Of a stretch of 64,000 nucleotides of DNA, positions 50,405-58,236 are shown piece by piece. Location of the stretch: positions 188,501-252,500 of the forward strand of contig NZ_JAAVJL010000002.1 in NCBI RefSeq assembly GCF_012863495.1. The letters run 5' to 3'. This DNA is from Pseudanabaena yagii GIHE-NHR1. Its GTDB lineage: Bacteria; Cyanobacteriota; Cyanobacteriia; Pseudanabaenales; Pseudanabaenaceae. The stretch's first letter is position 1. Each line of letters opens with the position of its first letter. Below the pieces are notes generated by a model, which saw only the letters and a program-made list of their open reading frames with translations, ran no database searches and had not been told where the DNA came from. A program made the position numbers and the translations under genes.

Positions 50405-51433
50405 TTATTCCATATCATCGAGCTTAATACGAGGATCGACGGCTTTAAGCAGTAAATCACCGATTAGATTTCCTACAACTAACATCAACGTGCCGAGCAT
50501 CAGCCCCGCCATGACCAAATTAGTATCTTTTTCTTGAGTTGCTTGTAGGAGTAATTTTCCTAGCCCCGGCCAACTGAAAAAGAACTCGGTGATAAATGCT
50601 CCCCCCAGTAATCCGCCAAACTCAAAGCCTAAGAGAGTAATTAAAGGGTTGATTGCATTACGCAAGGCATGGACATAAATGACTTTACTTTCAGGTAAAC
50701 CTTTGGCGCGGGCGGTTTTGATATAGTCTTGGCGCAATACATCGAGCAAACTACCACGCATGATCCTCTGTAATCCTGCAAAACTGACAATGGTAAGGGT
50801 CAAAGTTGGCAAGACCATGTGATGGGCAACGTCTAAAAATTTGCCCAAGGGTGAAAGATCCGCAAAATTGATACTGGTCATACCACCCACAGGAAACCAG
50901 CCTGTATTTTGTGCCAGCATCAGTAATAAAATCGCCAAGACAAAGCTGGGAAAGCCCTGTGTGGCATAGCTAATTACTTGAATTATGCGATCGCTCCATG
51001 TATTTTGCTTAACAGCGCTATAAATACCGAGAGGAATTGCTAAGAGCCATGTGGTAAACAATGAAGCAAGAGACATTAGTAGCGTATTACCTGCTCGTTC
51101 CACAATTAATGGCGTGACAGGAGCTAAACCTTGACAACGCACGCCCAGATTACCTTTCAGCGTATTTTGCAACCATAACAAGTATTGCTCAGCATCACTT
51201 TTATCGTAATTTAGTTGCTTCTCCAATAGCTCAATCGTCTTTTTTGGGGTACTAGGATTGTTCCGCAATTCTGAGAAGCAATTACCTGGGGATTTAGTAA
51301 TTGCAAAAAAACTAAGGATCGATACTCCCAAAATAACGACAACTGCTTGCCCCAAGCGCTTGATGACAAAGCCTGTCGTATCATTGAAAATAAAACGCCA
51401 GAAAGATCGATTTCCTCTATTTGCCGTTGTCAT
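50405..51433 (-). CDS. Peptide/nickel-type ABC transporter permease (DppB family)
   Basis: 342 residues, six membrane helices. The EAA-like loop RQDYIKTARAKGLPESKVIYVHALRNAI... and TQGFPSFVLAILLL are typical of DppB/OppB/NikB permeases. The N-terminal periplasmic loop is of normal length. No DppC, ATPase or binding-protein gene is adjacent, which is common in cyanobacteria where these genes are scattered. The substrate is not readable. Confidence 0.92.
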   Translation of the reverse strand: MTTANRGNRSFWRFIFNDTTGFVIKRLGQAVVVILGVSILSFFAITKSPGNCFSELRNNPSTPKKTIELLEKQLNYDKSDAEQYLLWLQNTLKGNLGVRCQGLAPVTPLIVERAGNTLLMSLASLFTTWLLAIPLGIYSAVKQNTWSDRIIQVISYATQGFPSFVLAILLLMLAQNTGWFPVGGMTSINFADLSPLGKFLDVAHHMVLPTLTLTIVSFAGLQRIMRGSLLDVLRQDYIKTARAKGLPESKVIYVHALRNAINPLITLLGFEFGGLLGGAFITEFFFSWPGLGKLLLQATQEKDTNLVMAGLMLGTLMLVVGNLIGDLLLKAVDPRIKLDDME

Positions 51434-51909
51434 AGCTTGAAATTGCTAACTAATCACGTTTGTGCATCTCCAGTCATATTACAGCGCTTTGCCATAACCA
51501 ACTGGGAAATTGATTTGTTGGAATTAAATATAGTGGATAGATACGTCTAAAACGATGCAATAGATTTTAGGCTAAATGCTTACGGTACTGGACAGTTAAA
51601 GCACGTGATCGACGTATTTACGTCTTTCTTATCGCTATGGAGTGAGAGTTTCAGTAACCTTCTCCGATTAGCTAGCCAGTGCCTTTGGTTGAAATTTATG
51701 CTATTCATTTGAGGTGTTCAATAACCGAACCTTATTAAGATGAATGGTCTTTTTTCTCTTTTCTAAATCTATCTGAAGTGCTGATGCTCATCTGAAAACA
51801 AAAAATCAATCTCAGTAGCTTTTTTGAGTTTTCGTTTTGCAGTAGACAAAATGAAAACCACTATAAGTTTTTTAGGCTTGTACTTACTTTATTCAATTGA
51901 CTAAATCTT
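51434..51909. other. 476-bp region between permease and gloB
   Basis: No open frame, RNA or long hairpin that I can support. A G+C-balanced part (51540-51720) changes to T-rich sequence near 51760-51880. It may hold the gloB promoter. Confidence 0.45.
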
Positions 51910-52686
51910 ATGCAAATCTATCGCCTACCTGTTTTAAGTGACAATTACGTTTTTGTTTTACATGATCCTGCGAGCAAGACTGCCGCAGTCGTTGATCCTG
52001 CTGTTGCTGAGCCAGTCCTAGCCAAATTAGAAGAATTAGATGTCACTTTGGTAGCGATTTTTAATACGCACCATCACGGGGATCATGTGGGTGGTAACTC
52101 GGCATTAATCAAAAAATTTCCTAATGCAGTTGTCTACGGTGGCGAAAAAGATCGCGATCGCATTCCTCATCAGCAAGTATTTCTCAAAGGTGGAGATCGC
52201 GTAACTTTTGGCGATCGCGAAGCAGAGGTATTTTTTGTCCCAGGACATACCTATGCCCATATTGCCTATTACTTTCCCTCAGTTGGCGATGAAGGCGGAG
52301 AACTATTCTGTGGTGATACAGTGTTCGCGGGTGGCTGTGGCAGATTGTTTGAAGGCACTCCTGCCCAAATGCTTGCCTCCATTGACCAACTGCGGCAACT
52401 ACCCGACGATACTCGCGTTTGGTGCGCCCATGAATACACCCTAGGCAATCTCAAATTTGCGCTGACCGTTGATAGTGAAAATCCTGATTTGCAGGAACGA
52501 ATGGTCACTGCTACTGCAATGCGTCAAAGGGGAGAGGCGACTGTACCTAGTACCATTGGTTTAGAAAAGCGGACTAATCCATTTCTGAGATGGGATGTCC
52601 CCGCAATTCAGCGATCAGCAGGTATAGATATTCCCGATCGCGTATTTGCCAGAATTCGCGGACAAAAAGATAATTTTGCGGGTTAG
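51910..52686 (+). CDS. gloB: Hydroxyacylglutathione hydrolase (glyoxalase II)
   Basis: 258 residues. The binuclear metal motif [10 protein letters not shown], the bridging Asp in [26 protein letters not shown] and [13 protein letters not shown] are all present, as in glyoxalase II rather than generic metallo-beta-lactamase proteins. It hydrolyses S-lactoylglutathione in methylglyoxal detoxification. Terminator and tRNA-Gln follow. Confidence 0.95.
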   Translation: MQIYRLPVLSDNYVFVLHDPASKTAAVVDPAVAEPVLAKLEELDVTLVAIFNTHHHGDHVGGNSALIKKFPNAVVYGGEKDRDRIPHQQVFLKGGDRVTFGDREAEVFFVPGHTYAHIAYYFPSVGDEGGELFCGDTVFAGGCGRLFEGTPAQMLASIDQLRQLPDDTRVWCAHEYTLGNLKFALTVDSENPDLQERMVTATAMRQRGEATVPSTIGLEKRTNPFLRWDVPAIQRSAGIDIPDRVFARIRGQKDNFAG

Positions 52687-52688
52687 AA

Positions 52689-52723
52689 AATAAAAAAGCT
52701 CCTCAAAAAGGAGCTTTTTTATT
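52689..52723. terminator. Terminator between gloB and tRNA-Gln
   Basis: 15-bp arms (aataaaaaagctcct at 52689-52703 and complement at 52709-52723), 5-base spacer, with a T-run in each direction. It can serve the plus-strand gloB and the minus-strand tRNA. Confidence 0.8.
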
Positions 52724-52731
52724 TTTATTTA

Positions 52732-52803
52732 CTGGGGTGCAAGGATTCGAACCTCGGAATGGCTGGACCAAAACCAGCTGCCTTACCGCTTGGCGACACC
52801 CCA
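52732..52803 (-). tRNA. trnQ: tRNA-Gln (UUG)
   Basis: 72 nt on the minus strand. Acceptor stem TGGGGTG pairs with CACCCCA; D arm GCCAAGCGGTAAGGC; anticodon stem GCTGG/CCAGC with loop TTTTGGT, so the anticodon is TTG (reads CAA). The T arm has GGTTCGAATCC. The CCA end is not encoded, as is common in cyanobacteria. Confidence 0.97.
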
Positions 52804-53011
52804 ATTTGTCAGCGCGTTTTTCAAATCTCTTTGATTGCGCGGTAATTACTATAGCAAAGGGTGGCAGTATTTTGTCAACCTATTTGCCAAAAAAGTTTAA
52901 ACAATTTTTTTATTCAATTTGGAGAATGTCACCAGACGCTTATAGCACTGTTTTGTTTACCCGCCTTCGGCGGGTAAACAAAAATCTGTACCTTGATAGA
53001 GGTTTACTTGG

Positions 53012-55570
53012 CTAGTTATCTAACAGTACCGAATCCTTGGACAAAGCTATTTGTAGCTTACAGAATCCCTCAATGTGGCTACACACCTCTTGGAGTTGAT
53101 GCTCCGCCCATGCCTGTCCATTGCTCAATGGGGTGTCAAAACCATTGGAAAATACATGGACAAGGGGATCGCCCGCATCGGGTAAAACTAATACCCAATC
53201 GCGATCGCTATAAAAAATCTTCACCCCATCAATTAGCTCCATTCTTTCGCGCCCATAGGACTCAACTAAATGGCGCATGAGTGTACCTTTGATGCTCCAA
53301 GGACAGCGCACCGTCTGCTGGCGGAAATGACAACGGGGGAGATGGGTGCGTACCTGCGATAGCGATCGCTTTTGGAGCGTGATCCATTCCATAATTTTGG
53401 CAATGCTAAACATGGCATCAAAGCCGGGGTGCAACTGCGGGAAAATAAAGCCCATGTCAGCAGCGCCACCGAGTACTACTCCCTCGGTACTATGACAAGT
53501 TGCCATCAAAGCCGTAGGATTTGCCTTGGTGCGGATCACTTTGCCCCCATGTTTTTCCGCGATTAGCTCTACCATCCCTGAAGCCGAAACTGGCACAACC
53601 ACTGTCCCCCCATTTTTAGACATGAGTGCCATTTCTACCATCAGCCCCGTCAATACTTCATCACGAATTGGTTTTCCCAATTCATCAATCAAAATAAATT
53701 TTTCGCCATTGGCAAACACCTGTACGCCAAAGTTGGCTCTGACGGCTTTCACCACATCGGTTAACTGCGTCAACATTTTTTCGCGATCGACTGGTGCAGG
53801 GGCAATCTCATTGAGGCTAGCGTTTAACACCACCACATCAGTGCTAAATTTGCCGAGAATTCTTGGCAAAACTGCTCCTGAAACTGCATAGACATAATCA
53901 ATGACGATTTTTTTGCAATCACTGTAGCGAATTGCTTCGACATCAAGGTTTTTCGCAAAGCCGCTATTGTAATAGTCCAAAACACGGGTCGGGTAGCTAA
54001 TCTCACCAATTTCCTCAATACGGGAGCGGCGAAAATCCTCTTTAAAGAATGTCCCTTCAATCTTCTTTTCCCCCGCTTTGTTGATATTGATGCCATTAGC
54101 ATCGAGAAACTCGATCATTACGCAATCATTGCGATCGGGATGGACGCGCACATGGATACCACCAACTACACCAAGACTAGGCGCAATAAATCGTGAGATC
54201 GGGATTGCCGTAGCTTCTAAGTTCTCAACATTGATCCCCACCGACATTAATCCCGAAATTAGCGATCGCGTCAGCATTCGGCAAATCGTGCGCTGATCCC
54301 GTGAGACCATTACATGGGAATTGGGACGAAGGGTTGCGCCATAGGCGGCTCCTAGTTTCACCGCAAATTCGGGCGTAATATCGACATTAGCTAAGCCCGA
54401 TACGCTATGTTGCCCAAATAAATTGCGCGAAGCCATTGCGCCCCAAATCAGATTAGTGGTTAGGGTTGCGCCTGCCTCTACATGCTTACTGGGCCAAATT
54501 CGCACATTGGGGAAAACTCTCGCCTCTTCACCAATGACTGAATTTGAGCCAACGACTGCTCCCTCCATCACATGCACACGGCGACTGATGCGGGCATTGC
54601 GGGAAATGGTACAAGCCCAGAGATGACATTCCTCGCTGATCATGGCGCTATTGCCAATGATCGGGCGTTGCAAATCGCAATCAGAACCAATCGTGACGCG
54701 ATCACCGATGACTGTACCTGCGGAAATCTTCGTGCGATCGCCAATCGAGCAATTGCTGCCAATCAGAACAGGCGGCTCAATCTGCACCGTGGGCGAAATC
54801 ACCGTATGCTTACCAATCCATAGCCCTGTGCGTAGTTGCACATAATCTAAGTCCAGATGGACGCGCCCCCTAATCGCATCGTACTGAGCCTGCCGATAAG
54901 CCTCTAGGGAACCAATATCACACCAGTACCCACTGGCAATATAGCCAAACATTGGCACACCCTTAGCCAATAACATCGGAAAGAGCTCATTAGAAAAATC
55001 ACTTGGCTCATTTGCAGGCAAAAAGCTCAGGACTTCAGGTTCGAGAATGTAAATACCTGTATTGACCGTATCGGAAAAAATTTCGCTAGTTGATGGCTTC
55101 TCTAAGAATCTTTGAATGCGATCTTCTTCATCGGTAATTACTACGCCAAAGGCAAGGGGATCACTCACTCGTCGTAAGATCAAGGTCGCTTGTGATTTTT
55201 TTGCCCGATGAAATTTGATCGCTGCGGTCAAATCGAAATCTGTAATGCTATCGCCACTGATCACAATAAAGGTGCTGTCTAACAGGCTTTCCACGTTTTT
55301 GACACAGCCTGCGGTTCCCAAGGGTTGATCTTCCTCAACCACATACATCATATTTACGCCAAAATCCGAGCCATCGCCAAAATGTTCGCGAATGACATCG
55401 GGCAGATAATGCAAGGTCGCGATTACCTCACGGATGCCGTGACGCTTTAATAAGTTGAGAATATGTTCGGTAATTGGACGATTTAGCACCGATACCATCG
55501 GTTTTGGTAAATCACAAGTAAGAGGACGTAACCGCGTTCCCGATCCGCCTGCCATTAATACCGCTCGCAT
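53012..55570 (-). CDS. Mannose-1-phosphate guanylyltransferase with degenerate phosphomannomutase domain
   Basis: 852 residues from ATG 55570, fixed by ggagg with a 4-base gap; an upstream start would add six. Three parts: a nucleotidyltransferase (1-230; VLMAGGSGTRLRPLT, VISGDSITDFD), a left-handed beta-helix of hexapeptide repeats (about 245-370), and a phosphomannomutase-like region (380-850). In the last the phosphoserine loop (normally TASHNP) reads GGIHVRVHPDR, and the metal loop DGDxDR reads GGAADMGF, so mutase activity is unlikely. The family probably makes GDP-mannose for cell-surface polysaccharide. The gene is monocistronic, divergent from pyrF. Confidence 0.92.
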   Translation of the reverse strand: MRAVLMAGGSGTRLRPLTCDLPKPMVSVLNRPITEHILNLLKRHGIREVIATLHYLPDVIREHFGDGSDFGVNMMYVVEEDQPLGTAGCVKNVESLLDSTFIVISGDSITDFDLTAAIKFHRAKKSQATLILRRVSDPLAFGVVITDEEDRIQRFLEKPSTSEIFSDTVNTGIYILEPEVLSFLPANEPSDFSNELFPMLLAKGVPMFGYIASGYWCDIGSLEAYRQAQYDAIRGRVHLDLDYVQLRTGLWIGKHTVISPTVQIEPPVLIGSNCSIGDRTKISAGTVIGDRVTIGSDCDLQRPIIGNSAMISEECHLWACTISRNARISRRVHVMEGAVVGSNSVIGEEARVFPNVRIWPSKHVEAGATLTTNLIWGAMASRNLFGQHSVSGLANVDITPEFAVKLGAAYGATLRPNSHVMVSRDQRTICRMLTRSLISGLMSVGINVENLEATAIPISRFIAPSLGVVGGIHVRVHPDRNDCVMIEFLDANGININKAGEKKIEGTFFKEDFRRSRIEEIGEISYPTRVLDYYNSGFAKNLDVEAIRYSDCKKIVIDYVYAVSGAVLPRILGKFSTDVVVLNASLNEIAPAPVDREKMLTQLTDVVKAVRANFGVQVFANGEKFILIDELGKPIRDEVLTGLMVEMALMSKNGGTVVVPVSASGMVELIAEKHGGKVIRTKANPTALMATCHSTEGVVLGGAADMGFIFPQLHPGFDAMFSIAKIMEWITLQKRSLSQVRTHLPRCHFRQQTVRCPWSIKGTLMRHLVESYGRERMELIDGVKIFYSDRDWVLVLPDAGDPLVHVFSNGFDTPLSNGQAWAEHQLQEVCSHIEGFCKLQIALSKDSVLLDN

Positions 55571-55636
55571 AGATCCTCCGAACGACAATACGTAATAGGA
55601 TTAGGCTCTAGTATCGTTTAAATTTGCGATAAAGCA

Positions 55637-56362
55637 ATGAAAATAAACCTTAATCCTGTAGTCGATCCCCAAACCCAAATTATTGTGGCGCTAGATTTTC
55701 CTTCGGCGCGTGAAGCTATAGATTTATGCGATCGCCTGCCTCAAGTAAGTTTCTGGAAAGTAGGCCTAGAGCTATTTATCGCCGATGGTAGTACGGTTTT
55801 ACGGGAACTAAAAGCACGTAATAAAAAGATTTTTCTCGATCTAAAGCTCCACGATATCCCCAATACTGTCGCCTCAGCTACTCGCGTTGCTACAAAATAT
55901 GGTGCTGATTTCCTCACAATTCATGCTTCTGGGGGTAAAGCGATGATGCAAGCAGCGCAAGCTGAAGTAGCGGGATCATCAACACAACTCTTGGCAGTGT
56001 CGCTATTAACCAGTATTGCCGCCGAGGCTCTAAAGTCGGATTTACAAGTCCCCCTCGAAGTCCCTGACTATGTTTCTAAATTGGTGTTACTAGCTCAAGC
56101 AAGTGGTCTCAGTGGTGCAGTTTGTTCACCCCATGAGGTGGCAAATTTGCGATCGCTCCTGAAGTCAACGGGTGGTGATGAATTTTGTTTTGTGACTCCG
56201 GGGGTACGTCCCGCAGGCTCAACCGTTGGCGATCAAAGCCGAGTGATGACACCCAAAGAAGCGATCGCCGCAGGGGCAAATTATTTAGTAATTGGTAGAC
56301 CAATTAACGCTGCACCTGATCCCGCTATAGCTTGGGAACAAATCTGTCAAGATTGCGTCTAG
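55637..56362 (+). CDS. pyrF: Orotidine 5'-phosphate decarboxylase
   Basis: 241 residues, type I (short bacterial) enzyme. The catalytic tetrad is in IFLDLKLHDIPNTV (Asp-Lys-x-x-Asp), and the phosphate-gripper ends are TPGVRPAGS and GANYLVIGRPI. It completes UMP synthesis. ATG 55637 is near the transcription region shared with the guanylyltransferase, 66 bases away. Confidence 0.96.
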   Translation: MKINLNPVVDPQTQIIVALDFPSAREAIDLCDRLPQVSFWKVGLELFIADGSTVLRELKARNKKIFLDLKLHDIPNTVASATRVATKYGADFLTIHASGGKAMMQAAQAEVAGSSTQLLAVSLLTSIAAEALKSDLQVPLEVPDYVSKLVLLAQASGLSGAVCSPHEVANLRSLLKSTGGDEFCFVTPGVRPAGSTVGDQSRVMTPKEAIAAGANYLVIGRPINAAPDPAIAWEQICQDCV

Positions 56363-56406
56363 GAAAAACATAAGTATAAATACAGCGTGTTGCGCTGAAT
56401 TAAAAA

Positions 56407-56457
56407 CTAAGAAAATTTTTGAAAGCTTGGCTTCGCCGCTTTCAAAAATTTTTCTAG
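56407..56457. terminator. Hairpin after pyrF
   Basis: 20-base arms with one mismatch (56407-56426 with 56438-56457) and an 11-base middle that itself contains tgg cttcg cc. It lies 45 bases after the pyrF stop. Confidence 0.6.
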
Positions 56458-56633
56458 ACTACTTTAAGCTTCAGCAGCATGTAAATTTTACCTAGAGCAA
56501 AATAAAAACCTCTATGGTTATGAATTGCTCGGAATTGGGGAATATTAGGAAAAGGTCAAGCTAATTTCTTAGGGATATGTTTCTTGGCTACATATCTCAC
56601 AAAAAATTCAAGTCAGAACAAGCTAAATAAATC

Positions 56634-57071
56634 ATGAAAAGATTAAATGCATTAATTCTTGCGACTTGTGTACTTCTTGGCTCAGCTTTTGCATGGAAAG
56701 CAGTACCAGCGATCGCTGAATCTTGGAGCAAGGCAGATACTAAGGGGATTGTTAAGTCTGAAGGGGATATTTCACCAGAAAAGTTAGTCCAAAAGTTAAA
56801 CTTATCTGCGGATCAAAAGAAAAAGATTGCGAAAATTTTTGGAGAGACAAATCCCAAAATCTTCCAAATCCTTAATCTTGATCAACGCAAAAAACTAGAG
56901 GCAGGCATCAAGTCCAAGCAAAGCGTGGGAAATATCATTGGTTCTCTCAATTTGTCGGCTGATCAAAAGAAAAAGATTGGGGCAATCGTGGTTGAACGCC
57001 GCAAGCAGATTCTTTTAGTTTTAACTCCTGAGCAAAAGAAAAAATTGGAAGCCTTAGTTACCAGTAAATAA
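56634..57071 (+). CDS. Secreted protein with two LSADQKKKI repeats
   Basis: 145 residues. Signal peptide about 1-27. Then two copies of a unit beginning LNLSADQKKKI (about 60-82 and 101-123) and a third half-copy LTPEQKKKLEAL. Lys content is very high. The helical repeats recall the LTxxQ motif of Spy/CpxP-type periplasmic chaperones, but each unit is shorter. Function unknown. Followed by three hairpins in series. Confidence 0.7.
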   Translation: MKRLNALILATCVLLGSAFAWKAVPAIAESWSKADTKGIVKSEGDISPEKLVQKLNLSADQKKKIAKIFGETNPKIFQILNLDQRKKLEAGIKSKQSVGNIIGSLNLSADQKKKIGAIVVERRKQILLVLTPEQKKKLEALVTSK

Positions 57072-57095
57072 CGTGAGTTCGGGATAATTTGAAAC

Positions 57096-57140
57096 GGTCT
57101 TTGAGAGAGGGTTTGCGTAGCAAACCCTCTCTCAAAGACC
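57096..57140. repeat. Hairpin cluster, member 1
   Basis: 20-bp perfect arms (57096-57115 with 57121-57140), spacer cgtag. First of three hairpins in 170 bases. Confidence 0.7.
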
Positions 57141-57177
57141 AAAAGTAAAAGCCTTGTATAGCAAGGCTTTTACTTTT
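57141..57177. repeat. Hairpin cluster, member 2
   Basis: 16-bp perfect arms (57141-57156 with 57162-57177), spacer tatag. Its stem shares gtaaaagcct with member 3. Confidence 0.7.
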
Positions 57178-57211
57178 GGATTTTTAAAATTTGCTAGGTT
57201 AACCCGAACTG

Positions 57212-57264
57212 ACGTTAAATAGAGTAAAAGCCTCGCATTGCGAGGCTTTTACTCTATTTAACGT
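57212..57264. repeat. Hairpin cluster, member 3
   Basis: 24-bp perfect arms (57212-57235 with 57241-57264), spacer cattg. It lies next to the 3' end of def and may end that minus-strand gene. Confidence 0.7.
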
Positions 57265-57274
57265 TAAGCGATCT

Positions 57275-57826
57275 TCATTTGTTGAGCTTGTGATATTCCG
57301 CTTCAGTAATTAAATCCAAGTTTGTTTCCACCCGATCTAGGAAGACTTTACCTTCAAGGTGATCGTATTCATGCTGAAAGATGCGGGCAACAAAATCAGT
57401 GAGCTTAGTAACTTGGAGATCGCCTTGACGATCTAGATATTCCACCTCGATTTCTCGATAACGGGGGACAAGTCCACGAATCATCGGCACTGAGAGGCAA
57501 CCTTCCCATCCTTTTTCAGTTTCTATGGAATAGGAAATAATCTTAGGATTAATCATGGCAGTTGGTTCCATTTGGGGCGCATTGGGATAGCGCTCATTGG
57601 GATGAGATGCAACGATGATTAATTGAAGCGATCGCCCAACTTGCGGAGCTGCTAAACCCACACCTTTGCTTTCCTTGAGCGTGAGCAGCATCTCATCAAT
57701 TAATTTCTGAATTTCACGATCACGCACATTAGTGATCGATTGAGCAACCTCCCGCAATGCTGGATTACCAAGTTGATGAATGGTCAACTTTTTGGCAAAT
57801 ATTTTGTCAAGTGATGGAATTAACAT
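57275..57826 (-). CDS. def: Peptide deformylase
   Basis: 183 residues. All three motifs are exact: GVGLAAPQVG, EGCLSVP, and HEYDHLEG with the two His metal ligands. It removes the N-formyl group from nascent proteins. The C-terminus is of type I-B-like length. Upstream, 15 bases away on the same strand, is a small hypothetical gene. Confidence 0.96.
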   Translation of the reverse strand: MLIPSLDKIFAKKLTIHQLGNPALREVAQSITNVRDREIQKLIDEMLLTLKESKGVGLAAPQVGRSLQLIIVASHPNERYPNAPQMEPTAMINPKIISYSIETEKGWEGCLSVPMIRGLVPRYREIEVEYLDRQGDLQVTKLTDFVARIFQHEYDHLEGKVFLDRVETNLDLITEAEYHKLNK

Positions 57827-57841
57827 ATGCTTGTTTGGGAA

Positions 57842-58069
57842 TTAAGCTTTAGGATTAGCTTCATAGGCTAAAATATCAATCAAAGCATCAGCTTCAGCAA
57901 CGGCTAGACGTGCTTTTTGGTACTCATCCTCAAATTTTGCATTGGCGGCGGTATATCCTTGCATAATTAAAATTGCAAAGTATTCACGCTTGGTCATCCC
58001 TTCGACCAAACTATCAGCATCGCGGTTATAACTTACAGGAAATGCGCTATCAGTACGTCTAGTCGGCAT
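57842..58069 (-). CDS. Small hypothetical protein, co-transcribed with def
   Basis: 75 residues from ATG 58069 (agga about 9 bases upstream); the open frame extends to 58192 but that part includes a palindrome. SLVEGMTKREYFAILIMQGYTA followed by an Ala-rich helix EYQKARLAVAEADALIDIL resembles small phage-derived or unknown proteins widely distributed in bacteria. Function not known. Confidence 0.6.
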   Translation of the reverse strand: MPTRRTDSAFPVSYNRDADSLVEGMTKREYFAILIMQGYTAANAKFEDEYQKARLAVAEADALIDILAYEANPKA

Positions 58070-58152
58070 ATATTGTTTTCCTAACAAAATATCAAGGCAT
58101 ATTTTAGCACCAAGACAACCGAGGAAAGTGATTAGGGGCTTACAGTAAAATA

Positions 58153-58205
58153 AAGAACTAATTTTTTGTGTCTTGACAAAGCCAAGACACAAAAAATTAG
58201 TTCTT
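58153..58205. repeat. 23-bp-stem hairpin between divergent genes
   Basis: Perfect arms 58153-58175 and 58183-58205, spacer of 7 bases (acaaagc, which contains a caaag core). Its position upstream of both genes excludes a simple terminator role. Confidence 0.65.
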
Positions 58206-58236
58206 CATCATTATTCAGTTGCAGGATAGTGCCCAT

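Noticed and set aside
52737-53280. Two plus-strand frames across the tRNA and the end of the guanylyltransferase gene
   Set aside because: The first runs through the tRNA gene and the second is antisense to a well-supported coding region.
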